A DNA stretch of 64,000 nucleotides from Pithys albifrons albifrons. Its lineage: Eukaryota > Chordata > Aves > Passeriformes > Thamnophilidae. Position 1 is the first letter of the stretch; each line of letters opens with the position of its first letter. The stretch is taken from positions 40,404,073-40,468,072 of the forward strand of contig NC_092460.1 in NCBI RefSeq assembly GCF_047495875.1, given 5' to 3'. The notes beneath the pieces were generated by a model, which saw only the letters and a program-made list of their open reading frames with translations, did not search any database and had not been told where the DNA came from. Shown in pieces: positions 49,898 through 61,524 of the stretch. The position numbers and the translations under genes were made by a program.

Positions 49898-50184
49898 TGT
49901 CTTGGTTTGAGCTAGCAAACTGCCAACTCCCCCAAGTACAGAGAGAAAAGCCTCTTTCCACCCACCAAAGAAAAGAAGAAGGAGAGGGGAAAAAACCCTT
50001 CAAACTATGTTTATGCTAACACCACATGTATTTTTATAGAAAGAAAGAGAAAATTAGAAGAAAGTACAATACACGCTCACACAAGTTAGAAACAACAAGA
50101 AACAATTCCCCACTTCTTAAACAACGCACAAATTCCATGATCTTAACTACACATTACTTTAAAAGACTTAGTCCCCAGGGAGAC
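49898..50184 (-). mobile_element. Outer LTR, first half (minus-strand LTR)
   Basis: On the plus strand it begins TGTCTTGGTTTGAGCTAGCA. Its whole length aligns to the reverse complement of 50541-50817: shared blocks include TTTATGCTAACA-like, CATGTATTT, GAGAAAATTA and CACACAAGTTA. It is therefore the 3' half of a minus-strand LTR. A TATA-like TATAAAAATA is present on the minus strand at 50029-50038. It ends with GAGAC at 50180-50184, the left target duplication of the inserted inner LTR. The outer copy resumes at 50818. Confidence 0.85.
50180..50184 (+). repeat. Left 5-bp target-site duplication (GAGAC)
   Basis: GAGAC directly precedes TGTTATGGG and is repeated exactly at 50818-50822 after the inner LTR's terminal CA. 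A 5-bp duplication is typical of ERVL-class insertions, although other classes can produce it. Confidence 0.88.
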
Positions 50185-50817
50185 TGTTATGGGTTTAGCC
50201 AAGTAGGCCAAAAAATTAGGCTTTAAAGTTCAGATTAGGCCTGAAATTGTCAGCTGACTTGAGCTGGGCTGAGCTAGCTAACAGCTGACTTCTTCTAGCC
50301 AATAATATTGTATTCCACACCATATTGCATCATCTCAAAAAGGGTAAGAGCTGGTGTGTGGGTGTGGCTTGTTCAGTTGCTTCACAGCTGTGGTGCCAGC
50401 AAGACACTCTGCCGTCCCAGGAGGGATGGGGAGGCCCAAGCCCAGAGCACCGGCTTAACATCATGTTATCTGAGGGAAGTAAAATGTTTGTTCTTTAGCT
50501 TTTCTCTCTGCTTAAGTCTGTCTCTGAAGAACCGATTTCTCTAGAATGATTTGTAGTTAAAATGGTAGAATTTGTGTTTACTGGGAAGTGGGAAGTTATT
50601 TCTTGTTATACATAACTTGTGTAAGTGTGTGTTATATTGTAGTATCCTCTTAATTTTCTCTTCTCTGTATAAATACATGTAGTTAGTTTCAGCATAAACC
50701 TGGTTAGAAGTTTTTTTCCCTCTCTCCCTCTTCTTTTTCCCTTGGCTGGTTGGGGGGAGGAGGAACCCTGTCACTCTGTCCTGGACAGCTGGCGATTTGC
50801 CAGCTCAACCCAGGACA
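50185..50817 (+). mobile_element. Inner solo LTR (633 bp, plus strand)
   Basis: A complete LTR with TG...CA ends: it starts TGTTATGGGTTTAGCCAAGT and ends CAGCTCAACCCAGGACA. A CCAAT box lies at 50299-50303 and a TATA box (TATAAATA) at 50668-50675, supporting plus-strand orientation. It is flanked by perfect GAGAC duplications and has no gag, pol, env or primer-binding site, so it is a solo LTR left by recombination between the two LTRs of a provirus. The related interrupted copy around it lies in the opposite orientation. Frames inside it are not genes. Confidence 0.92.
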
Positions 50818-50822
50818 GAGAC
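50818..50822 (+). repeat. Right 5-bp target-site duplication (GAGAC)
   Basis: Exact match to 50180-50184, immediately after the inner LTR's terminal CAGGACA. It marks where the outer LTR resumes. Confidence 0.88.
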
Positions 50823-51150
50823 AAAACCAAGCAGAAAGGAGAGAACCAGAACAACACATTTTACTTTCCTGAGATAACTGGTGAGCCAGTGGTGGGCCTG
50901 GCCCTCCCCATCCCCCCTGGGACAACATCGTGCGTCCTCCCCAGAGGAAGGCTAAGAAGCGACTACCCAAGCCAGTCCTACCCAGGCTTTTACTCCTTTG
51001 GAGAATGATGTCGTAATATGGTATAGAATACAATATTATTGGCTGGAAACTGTTAGCTGTTAGCTCAGCCTAGCTCAAGTCAGCTGACAACTCCAGGCCT
51101 ACCCCTAGATTTAAAGCCTAAGTGTTTTCTCCACCCTCTTACCTCTGGAC
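50818..51150 (-). mobile_element. Outer LTR, second half (minus-strand LTR)
   Basis: Its reverse complement matches the first half of the inner LTR. It shares GTCAGCTGACTTGAGCT, CCAATAATATTGTATTC (here as the complement near 51026-51042), the CCATCCCCCCTGGGACA-like block and the GAGAGAACCAGAACAACAC region. The plus-strand end is near 51143-51151 (ACCTCTGGAC), where similarity to the LTR start fades. The outer element's own target duplication is uncertain: ATGGA precedes it and CTGGA lies near its end, one mismatch. Confidence 0.85.
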
Positions 51151-54100
51151 ATTTATCAGCCAAACTTGTGCTGTAGCAGCCTTTTAATTGTGGTTTCAGA
51201 CTGGTCACGACTTCAGACTGGGCATTAAAGCATTGTGTACACTAATCCAAACACATTTAGGCACCTATTAACTGTTTAAATTCAGGTTATAGGTGCTACT
51301 TGTTTTTCAGATCAATGCAGAGTGATTGGCAGATAATTTTAAATGTGAATGATTGCATTTTTCTGGCTTCTAACTCTCTAATAATTTTAAGTATGGATTG
51401 ATTCTGATCCTATATCTTATTGGACCAATGTAATTCAACTGCTGTTAGTTAATACATGTGTTTTGTGGAAGTCAGGAAGAAAAACCAGAATCATGGTTCC
51501 AAACCATACATTTGAAATTTATGTGGTCTCTTCCACTACTTTTGCAGTGTTTTCATGTCAGTATGATTTTACTTAAATTATGTAGAGCTACACTGTGTTA
51601 AGTCTCAAAGTCAGAGTGGTCAATTGTTGTTAATGAAGAAACTCATTAAGGAAAAATATCTTTCATGTTTACAGAACTGAGTTTTGAAGACAGGGAATTT
51701 TCAGATAACAGTCCTTCAAAGGAGAGTGATCTGAATCCAGGAAATTCTTCGTAGATAGGTGGAGTTATTAAACAGCAGAAATTTTAGAATTTTGGGGTGA
51801 ATGTGTTTCAACTTAAGAGACTCACAATAAGCATAAAACCCCCTTTTCTGCTATGTCTTTAATGAGAAGTGATAAATAGTAACAAATGAAATTTCAGTTT
51901 TAATTAAAGATGTTTGAGTATGCATTAGTGAGTGGCAAGGGGTCAAAACAAAAGCAGTTTAAATGAAGGTAGATCATATTTGCTAAGGGAAAGGGAAAGG
52001 AAATTTCTATAGGAAAGGGACCACTAAACCAGTCATATTAAGTAAATCAAGTAAGATCTCATCCAAATTTGCGTAAAAGGCAGAACAATTTATTACTAAT
52101 AATCTAATTATACATTAAAGTTAAGAACCATCCCTGATGGAATCAGAAGTCCTGATGAAGATGGAAGAAAAATATTCATTTATAATTAACAAATGTTTTC
52201 TGTCTTTTCAGAGTAAAAATGCAGGGAAAGAGAAGGATTTAAGGATGGTTGGGGTTAAAATACTGAAAAATGAGCAGACTGAAAAAAACAGTTCTCTTTT
52301 CTGCCATTCCTCATATTATCTAAGGACCTGATCAAGTAGATACATTCAGCCATGAATATGAGATACTACCATGTAGGAACATATTTAAGTCATCAATGAA
52401 ATTACCTCTAGTACTAAAATCTATATGGAAGATAAATACAAGACTCGCCCTTTGGGTCAGAGCTTCACAAAGATTTATGGGTGCATTTAACTTTATGTAC
52501 ATGAATTATCCCATTGATCTCTTTGAGATTGCCTACATATGTAAAATGAAGCACAGTTTTAAATCTTTTCTGAATTATATCTTCAGATTATTATTTTCTC
52601 AATCTATGCACCAGTTTGAAAAATTGGCCCAATTCACATTGAGGTAAGTCTTAACTAGTCTGGCAACAATGGGAGTTTCTGGAGGATTCTTGGCTTATTT
52701 TTGAGACTGGAATTAGTGAATAAAAACCAGGATTCTTCATTGCCCTGAATGGTGCCAGATTTGTTTTCTAATAAAACCAGTAGAAATTCTGGCCACTGCC
52801 TGAAATATTTGTAGGACTGGCTCTTTTATTTCAAAGCCATTAGTGGTTCAAAATCCTAAACACTAGATAGTCTAAGCCTAAATTATTCTCATCTCAGTCA
52901 TCATATTGATTAGAAAATGACAGCCTTTAGTTAAAATATGCAGCATATATCAGCGCTGCTTTTATAGTGGCAAGCAAACCTTGCAGGGACAGATAACGTT
53001 TTTATTAGACCAAGCAAAAAAGCTGCAGAAAAAAAGAGATTTGGAATTCACAAGTTGTCATTACAAAGGACTTTCCTGCCATCCAAGCAATTTGGCTCAA
53101 GTATTCTTACTCCAAAGTTCTTTTTTTCCCACACAAAATCCTGAAAATATGATCATATTTTGTATTCAGAAAATTTTTCCCAAAGTGCTTTCTCAAATAG
53201 AAAACAAAATAACCCCAAACAAACCACTTGAAAATACTGCTTAATACTGCCGTTGATTCTCTAGCATTTTTATATTGCATACAAAAAGTCAATTACAAAA
53301 ATTCTGAAGGTAAAACCTACTTAGCCAGTGAGTTACAATGGTCTTAGATAAAAAAAAGTTCTTTCTCTGGACATCATCACAATAATAGATAAAATACAAT
53401 AATAAGATACTGGTTCTAAGTTCTGCTCCATGTCATCTTTTGTAACTTGAATAGAAACATGGTCTGCACTGTATAAATCAGTGCAGAACTCAGCCCACAT
53501 TCTCCAAAAATGCTGCCACTGCTAAAGCCTCTTGCAAAAAAATAAATTTCTGAAATGGAGCAGAGGGGAAAATGTAGCCACTTGAACAATAAGCATACAG
53601 GGTTTTAAGCTGGTCCTTTAATCAAAGTCACCTATCTTAATATGTTATTTTTTACAGGAGAAAGACAACCCCACATTGCACAGGATGTAAATTTCTTCTG
53701 TACTGCTAAATAAAACAGCCCCACACTGGTGCCTCAGCCTTGGCTCCGAGGCCAAGTGCCATGATCAGGGTCTCTGTCCATGGGCTCAAACTTTCTTCCT
53801 CCCTGGATGCATCTAAAGTGCTTATTGTATGCAGGTTTTGGGCTGTCACCTGCCCTGAACCACAGCAGGAGTGGTTGGCCTGAGCCAAAAGTGTGCTAGG
53901 GAGTGTTCTTCCCGTTAAACACACACTGCAGAGCTCTGCAAGTCTGTGTTTGAGTCTGTTTACTTACACAAATTTATAAATATATATGTGGTAAATCAGG
54001 GTATGTGCAACTTTGGCATGCAAAAACACATAAGCCAAAAGGCAGCTTATAAAAATGTGTCCTCGAGATTTAGATGTCTTCCCACTTATTTCAACAGAGA

Positions 54101-54454
54101 CGGATTGGGATTTTTAGCAGTAAAACAGCTGATGTCTGAAGCTGATGGCCACAGTGTACTGTTAAACACTGTGTTCATACAGAAATGCTGATGAATGACT
54201 AGAAAAAATGAAAGCACTTTCTAATAAGAAACAACTGGGCTTAAAGCAAACATGTCAAAGGCAGATTAAAGTGTGCGGTGCATTTTAAGGCTTCTGCTCT
54301 GGCACAGCCATCTCACTTCAAAAAGAGCAACTGAAGACTTTTCCTGCCAAAGTCTTTACATCCTAGCGAGGGAGTTCACTCACAGTTCGGATCATAGAGC
54401 CTGTTTTGCACCTAGCAGGGCACATCTAGAGCAGCCCTGGTGTGGCAGAGCAGC
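51151..54454. other. Unannotated stretch
   Basis: About 3.3 kb without a recognised gene or interspersed repeat. AT-rich. A short (GGGAAA)-like run lies near 51988-52002. Confidence 0.5.
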
Positions 54455-55002
54455 TACAAGGAGGTTTGAGGTGCAGTGGTGGGGCTGCATCTCAAATCCT
54501 GGGTCCAGTTCTGGGCCTCTCACTACAAGACATTGAGGGGATGGAGCATGTTCAGAGAAGGGTATGGAGGTGGGGAAGGGACTGGAGCACAAGTGCTGTG
54601 AGGAGCAGCTGAGGGAGCTGGGTGGGCTCAGACTGGAGAAAAGGAGGCTCAGGGAGGACCTTATTGCTCTCTACAATTCTCTGACAGGAGGTTGTAGCCA
54701 GGTGGAAGTTGGACTCTGCTCCCAGTGAAAAAGTGACAGGACAAGAGGAATTGTCTCAAGATGTGCCAAGGGAGGTTCAGTTTGGACATCAGGAAGAGTT
54801 TCTTCACTGAAAGGGTTGTTAAAAAATGGAAGGGGCTGCAAGGGAGGTGATGACGTCACCATCCCTGGAAGTGTTCAGGCAATGATTGAACGTGGCACTC
54901 AGTGCTCTAGTCTAGCTGACAAGGTGATGAACAGTTAAAGGTTGGACTCAATGACCTTGAAGATCTTCACCAGCCTCACTGATTCTGTAGCTCTGTAAAG
55001 CT
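54455..55002 (+). mobile_element. CR1 LINE 3' portion
   Basis: Sense CR1 of about 550 bp: TCTGGGCCTCTCACTACAAG, ACATTGAGGGGATGGAGCAT, GAGCACAAGTGCTGTGAGGA, GAGGTTGTAGCCAGGTGGAA, GTTTGGACATCAGGAAGAGT, TCACCATCCCTGGAAGTGTT, GTTGGACTCAATGACCTTGA, tail CACTGATTCTGTAGCTCTGT. The same type is present at 847-1365, 22.5, 28.1 and 39.0 kb. The 5' limit is approximate. Confidence 0.93.
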
Positions 55003-55753
55003 GCTGGCTGTGAGGGCTTTAATGTGGAAGGTGAGGACATGAGGCAATTTCTAATAGCAAAATCATTTTCAGTGTGGACATGATGACCCATTCTGAAAGA
55101 AATGCAGACTCCTGCAGGTCAAGCCCCTTCAAAAGTATTACTGAAGAGGCAAATAATCACCATGCATTTCACTCCATTAAAGTCCAAATACAACTAATTT
55201 GACTGAAACTTTTGCAAACTCATTAAAAACACTGTGCTTAATTTTACAGGGGAGTTTTGAATTCACTCCTACTTCAGCTATAGAGAGTTGTACATAATCA
55301 ATTTATTAAAAGAAGCAGTTGGATAATTATGAATATGCAGTGGGAGTGGTAACACATGAGCCAGTGTTTCCAAGGCAAAAGGATGGGAACTATTAGAAGT
55401 AAACTGCTGAGTTATGTTCCTGCAGAAACACTAATGTTTGCAGATGGATTTCCTGTGTAAGGTGGACAGTTTTAAGCCTCACTGATGCAAGGACCTGAGA
55501 CCTGAGGAACCAAGAGCATTTCTAGAAGCCATGAACAATGTAAAAGTAAGGATAATGTTGTTTTTCTGTACTTCCTCCACTGAGGCAGAACATCCTCCCC
55601 TCCACGTTTTTCCACATCTGTGCTGCCTCTGCAATTCACCTCTTTGCTGTTTGCTCTCCTTGGAATAGCAGAAAGGAAGCAATAGAGCTAAATGGTCCAT
55701 GAAGGAAGAGGTGACATGGACGAGTGATCCAACAGGAATCACATCATTTTTCC

Positions 55754-55778
55754 TTCATATATACAAGGTATATATGAA
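55754..55778. repeat. Short perfect inverted repeat
   Basis: TTCATATATA and TATATATGAA are separated by CAAGG: a 10-bp stem with a 5-nt loop. It is too short and AT-rich to assign a function. Confidence 0.85.
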
Positions 55779-55904
55779 CCTATGAACGTGTGTATGGTAT
55801 TGGATGTAAGGAAAGAAACTGACTGCCTGGAAAGAGAAGGGCAGGAGGAGGAAGAGTATGTGGATTTTTACTGTTCCTATCTCCTGTACATATGGATTAC
55901 AGTT

Positions 55905-55951
55905 AAAAAAAAAAAAGAAAAAGAAAAAAGAAAAGAAAGAACTGAAGGAAT
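55905..55951 (+). repeat. A-rich tract with G interruptions
   Basis: A12 followed by AAAAAG/AAAG units. Low-complexity DNA with no LINE end upstream. Confidence 0.85.
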
Positions 55952-58900
55952 TTGGATTTTTAAGGTCTAGTGAAACACAGCTCTGACACCTAATATGTGG
56001 GAAAAGGACATTTGCCATGTGAAAGAGGAAGTCTTTAATTCTTGCCAAGGGGGAGGGGAACAAGAGATCTTGGGAGTTCTCAGTCCACTAGGATTAGCTT
56101 GTACTTTATGCTCTCTCAGTTTATCAGAACTGTAATGTGCTCCCAAAGCAGAGAAAGGAGACAGAAAGTTGGGGTTTGTACAAGACCAGCACTGGGAGAA
56201 ATCAATTATTTTGATTTTAGGATATTACTCTAAGTAAAATAATTTTTCATGTGGTAAGCATTTAGTGTTATTGTGATGAAAATGTTAGTTATATTATATT
56301 CATTAATAAAACACATCAGCCTATGTTTATTATGGAGTTCCATATGCCATATTTGTATGATCAGATAATAAGTCATTTAATTACTTTTAAAGGGTATCAA
56401 AGAGCAGCTCTTGGGAGTTGTTCCCAAAAATAGCATTGTAAATCATGATCTTCCTTTTGTTTCTGCCATGAGGGTAAACAAAATAGCTTCTCTTCCATTA
56501 TAATAACCTTGAATTTCAGTCAAATTTCCTAACATCCCTTGTCTTTCACTTGCATGAACTTGCCTGCACTGATATCTGTATAATAAGTAATATAAAAAAC
56601 ATTCATAGACATTCAGAGGACTGAACCTATTAAATCCAATAAGGAAAAAGAATTACTGAAATTATATTTCTTTTACTTCAAGAAATATAATACTTGGAAA
56701 TTCACTAATAGCTTGCACTTGTTTCATCGTGATAGAAATTATTATTATTTTCAAGCAGAATGTCTCCAGGAGGAGCTTTACAACAGGAGCTTTACCACAC
56801 ACATGCACACGCACACAGTCTATACCTTGCTCATCACTGAATCAGGGGAACAACACTGTCTTTATTTTGGGATTTGGGAGCAAGGCAGGCAGGGCTACAG
56901 CAGGAATCACCTTTCCAGCAGGGGATTAAAAAGTGAGAAGCATTTCCACTCAGTAAAGGGGGATGGGGAGGTCTCTGTTGTCTGCACAATGTGTAGGACT
57001 TAAGCCTGAAATCAGGGAGAGAGGGGAAGGCTTTTGTTTCATGTCTCCTGCACAGAGGCAAGGGAGGTTGAATTCTCCCACTTCCCACCCAGCCAACAAG
57101 CCCAAAATGAGAGCCCCAAGGGAAGGTTGGTCTGTTTGCCCATCTGCTGCCACTACCACACTGGGGCCACCACATGGAGGAGCTGCCAGAGGAGACACCT
57201 CACCCCTGGTCTGTTCATTGAGTCCTTGGGAATAAGCAGCATGGTGTGCTCAGAGTGGCCGGAGTAGACTGTGGGAATGGGAAACTCGGTGGATTTGTGG
57301 GGCAGGGAGAATGTGAAGCCGCTGGATTTTCTGGGAAAGTGTGCATGAAATCAGAGAGCTGTTGTGGGGGTGGGCTGGGGGTGAAGAAGGAAGGATTTGT
57401 AATTCATGTACTTGTTCTCTGATAGGGAAATACAATACTGGTGGATTTGCTTTGGAGAGAGAGAAAAAAAAAAGTCCTATTTGAGAAGAAGGTTACTTGC
57501 ATGACCAGAAAGTGATTGAGGGAACCCCATTTTAAAAGAACTGGATGCCTAAGCCTGAATTAATAAACTAGGAACTGCTGTTGAAACAATGCAAAGAATT
57601 TCTGAAGGAAAGACAGAGGAGACCTTGGAAAAGCAAGAAGGTAGGAAAAATTATCAATTTAATGATCAAGTTAAAAACAGATCAGAGATACTTCTGCTAG
57701 TTTATTACTTGTCTTATTCTAAAAAATTATTTTTCCTCCAAAATAAATGATTAAGTGGAAATACATGTAATTGTGTTAGTTCTTTGGTTTGGAAGGAAGG
57801 AGGTGAGGACTGGATTTTGTTTACATTTGAAAAAGAAAATACATCAGAAGTGAAAATTGACAAACAGGCAGTGCTTCACTTTTCAGATACATGAACATAG
57901 AACACATCTAGGCTGAGACCTCATGAATTTTCATAGAGTTTTCCACAGTTTGTTTTTGACCTGAGAGCACCCAATAGCTCCAAATTAAGAGGGGGAAATG
58001 ATAGAAATACGTGAGTTATTTAAAAGGGGAAACCAAAAATCTTTAGCGAGCTCGAATTCTGGTGTGTCCGTTCTTCTGCACTGTTATTACTGGGATTTAA
58101 ATGACAGTGTCATTATAATGCCTTTGCCGTTGCTGCAGAGTGAGTTGGAAGGGGATTTTCCTCATGTCAGCTGCAATTCAGCATGAAATTTGGGGTTTCA
58201 TGTTATCCTTTTTCTCAGTGTTCATACGAGTTTTACCCAAACTCTCTCTGGCCCATAGAAAACTTTTCCTTGGTCTTGTCTCATATTCATATCCTCAAAA
58301 AAATTCCTTTATAGCAAGACTTTCTTTTTTCTCCATTTATTTCTAAAAAGCCTGGACAAAGCAGTTTGTGTTTTGTAGGAAGATGTGTGATAGTGCATGG
58401 AGAGTAGCAGGCTTTCTATCTTGATTTTCTATGGGGATATGATTGATGTTAACAAGCTGTTTGATGTCTGATATTGTTCTTTCTATTCATGATCTTGAAA
58501 CCCTCTTTCAATTTCAGCTATATCTGACAAATAATTTCAGTTTTCAGAGGCACTAAACTGCAAATGTCAATAAATTGTTGGCTGAGACAAAAGATCCAAA
58601 GCTGTCCTTACTAAAATAAAGCTTGAAGCAGAAACTCAAATATATTATCAGAGGCCAGAGCAGCAGGGCAATGTTAGTGCTCTAGTCATGAAGCAAGTCT
58701 TGGCCAGAATTTGTAATTGAGGAGAGCTCAACCACAAAATCTGGAGCACCAGCGTATCAGGCTTCAGGAGTTGTGCTGATCATGGATTCACGTTCCTAGG
58801 AAAGATGAAGACTTGTAAAGGAAATACTGCTATATAGATATGGACTTTTTCTTGTTCTTTACTAGAAGAGAATGAAAAATTCTACTCTAAAAACTTAAAA

Positions 58901-59629
58901 GAATATGAAGAAAATGCAATTCTATTCCTGAATTTTCTAGACAACAATTGAAATCCCATATATTCATTTACTTTTTTTTCAGAAATTCTTCTATTCATTC
59001 ATTGCTTAATGATCCCATACTTTTTTATTTTGCTTTATAAATCATAACTAAGAAGTTAGTGATTCTATTGAGTCAAAACACAAAAGTTTCCAGAAGGAAT
59101 TAATCTGTACCAGATATCATGGTCACCATTTACAAAAAGAGATGAGAGACTGTAAATGATAACTGTGGGGTAGTAAACTCAGTCTAGTTTTATATGACAA
59201 GTTTTTTGTTTCCCTGTCTTTCCATCACTGTAAAGTTATGTGAAATATCTCTTTTGGATTGGAACATCTCATCTTTTGAACTTAGAAATGGCTCTTTTTT
59301 TGTTGTTGGGTTTTTAGTTTTGTTTTTGTTTTTTGAGAGAGAGTTCAAAGAAATGTTCGAATGAGAATAAAAATTACAAAGAAAGTAAAGAGGTCTGGCC
59401 TGGTAGGAACAGTCAAGGGGGGAAATAGAAGGTGTGGAACAACTAAGTAAGCAGCAGATCTATAAAAAGGCAATTGAATATGAGTCAGCAGATTTATCCT
59501 GATGCAAAATAGGAAACCTCATACAGTCTGTAAAAAAGAGGGGTGCATAGAATGTATGGGAAATAATGGTTATTTCCCAAAGGGGTAAAGCCCCATCCGA
59601 GACAGGTAATAGTTTGAGAAATGTTTCTA

Positions 59630-60035
59630 CCAATTGGCAAGACTCCAGAGAGGAACAACAAGAATTATTAGATGTCCAGAAAACACAGCTTGTGAGAAAA
59701 GATGGAAGGAGTTTGGTTTGTTTAGTCTAGGGAAGGGAAGAATGTGGAGAGACATGATAATAGACACTAGGAACAGGACAAGACATGATATGTTTGAGTT
59801 GCCTCAACAGAATTAGGGTGGGAATTAGAAAGAGAAAAGCTTTTTAATGGCAAGATAGCGAAGTGCTGGATTAGCTTGCTTGGGAGTTTGTGGAGTCTTT
59901 CACTGGAGGTTTAAATAGAGATTTAGACAAACATTTGCCAGGTGAGTTATAAGACTGAAATTTGCTTATATGTAACTCTGCCTGGGGTGGGAGAATGAAC
60001 TGGATGACTTCTGAAAGTCTATAGCAAACTACTTT
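59630..60035 (+). mobile_element. Old CR1 LINE 3' portion
   Basis: Sense CR1 of an old type. CCAGAGAGGAACAACAAGAA and ATTATTAGATGTCCAGAAAA are followed by TTTGTTTAGTCTAGGGAAGG, GAGACATGATAATAGACACT and AACTGGATGACTTCTGAAAG. A short frame at 59634-59816 reads RLQRGTTRIIRCPENTACEK, similar in layout to the ORF2 C-terminus of older CR1. The element is much more diverged than the young copies, and the tail is not clear. Confidence 0.75.
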
Positions 60036-61524
60036 TCATCTCAATTACATTAAAGAGTGAATAGATTTTTTAAAAATGGTTTAAAATCATGATTTTTATT
60101 ATTCTAAAGATTTTTTTTATGTGACTAGGGTCTAATTTTCTGTTCCTCACACATAGCATTCCTACTTGCAGGCACATCATTGTATTCAAACCAGTCTTGT
60201 CCTGACTGATTACTATCCCAACTGTTCATTATTCTGAAAATTTTATATCCAGAAACAAATTACTTTAAAGGATAGAGTTCTCCCTTCATAGTAACTATAA
60301 AATGTGAAAGCTATATTTTAAAATATGTATTCATTAGTATTTTAAAAATTGAATTATTCTATTAATAACTGGCTCAGGAAATTTTAAAGTAGCTTTATAA
60401 GTCTTCCACATATTTACTTAAGGTAATTGGTTTTGGAATATATTCAGTTATACTTGCTAACATGAAAAGAAGGTAGTATTTTGGGTTTTGTTCTTTATTT
60501 GCCATGCAAAATAAATACAGAAAAAAGATAGCTAATGGAACATTGGCTGAAATATCCCTTCCCTTTTATCAGTTTTAAATTTAATGACTTTTAATTCTAC
60601 TGTTTTCTCTCTGCTTCTGTTTTTCTCTAAAATTCATGAACCTACCATTTCCAAGTCGGTCTTGCAGGTGTCCTTTTGTCTCTCTGAGTGTCAACATTGG
60701 CTGCTGACTGGATGCCTTTTGAACATGTCACACACACTGAGAGGAGGAGAGACAGCTGAGAAAAGCATCTCTGCAGCAGCAGAATGGCAGAGAGCTTTAG
60801 TTTGATTTTTTTGGACCATTTCAGTTAACTAAGAGCTTTGCAAGGTGCTTTCAGGGGGGTGATGCAACACAAAATACTTCAAACACTACATTTCACCTTC
60901 ATTGTTTGCAATTAGAGATTGAAGTGAAACTTGAAGAATACAGCTCTCAAAACATGAAACTTAAAGCTGATTAAAGAGTTTTAAAAGGTCTTAAATTATT
61001 CCATTTGAATAGAGATGAAAAAGAGTAGTTAAATGTTTTGGAGGAGCATGTGGGTGACAAGACTGTAATGAGCTATAAGCCAGTATCTGTATCAGGTCAG
61101 TGTGCTTGAGTACCTAATAGAGGAAAAACATGTCAGTTTTCCAGATGCATGATTTAAGGTTTCCTTCCCTGCAAAATCATCTCAGTCAGCTCAGAAACAG
61201 AACTATTATTTAGTGAAAAATGTGAGGAATGATTGTTCCTATACTTTATGTGTTGCATAAAAGTTTTTCCAGGTGCCCAAATTTTTTTAAATTTTTTTTC
61301 ATCTAAGTTTTGGTGCATTGGATAAAGTTTGTCTTGCTTTACATGTACAAATAGAGTTTGTGGTTTCTGTGGCTCTGTTGTGAGAAACTACTCCATATTG
61401 TCATTATGGAAGTCTTCCAGTAGGTTTGGAAATGACTATTTCAACAAAGATTTTTTGTTTTGACTGTCATTGTTTTTGATGGTATGTAAATAATTTGGAG
61501 TCTATTAGTGAGGACAACAGGTTG
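60036..61524. other. Unannotated spacer
   Basis: No gene or repeat family was recognised. Strongly AT-rich at 60040-60600. Confidence 0.5.

Larger units (their letters stand above)
55003..59629. other. Unannotated stretch
   Basis: About 4.6 kb without recognised gene or interspersed repeat. It contains a small perfect hairpin and an A/G tract (both listed). A GC-richer patch at 56840-57440 carries overlapping frames up to 113 residues on both strands, without recognisable domains and in competing frames. Confidence 0.5.

Noticed and set aside
49409..49915. 168-residue plus-strand open frame
   Set aside because: No domain recognised; it crosses ordinary GC-richer DNA and runs into the outer LTR, so it cannot be a conserved single gene.
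49898..51150. Possible complete provirus with two LTRs
   Set aside because: The LTR halves are in opposite orientation, no internal retroviral genes or primer-binding site lie between them, and the GAGAC duplications show one LTR inserted into another.
49898..51150. Simple large palindrome or inverted duplication
   Set aside because: The order is A-B-A'-B', not A-B-B'-A', so one inverted duplication cannot produce it.
56834..57198. 113- and 82-residue minus-strand frames in a GC-richer patch
   Set aside because: Competing frames on both strands, no domain, no splice context; only compositional support.
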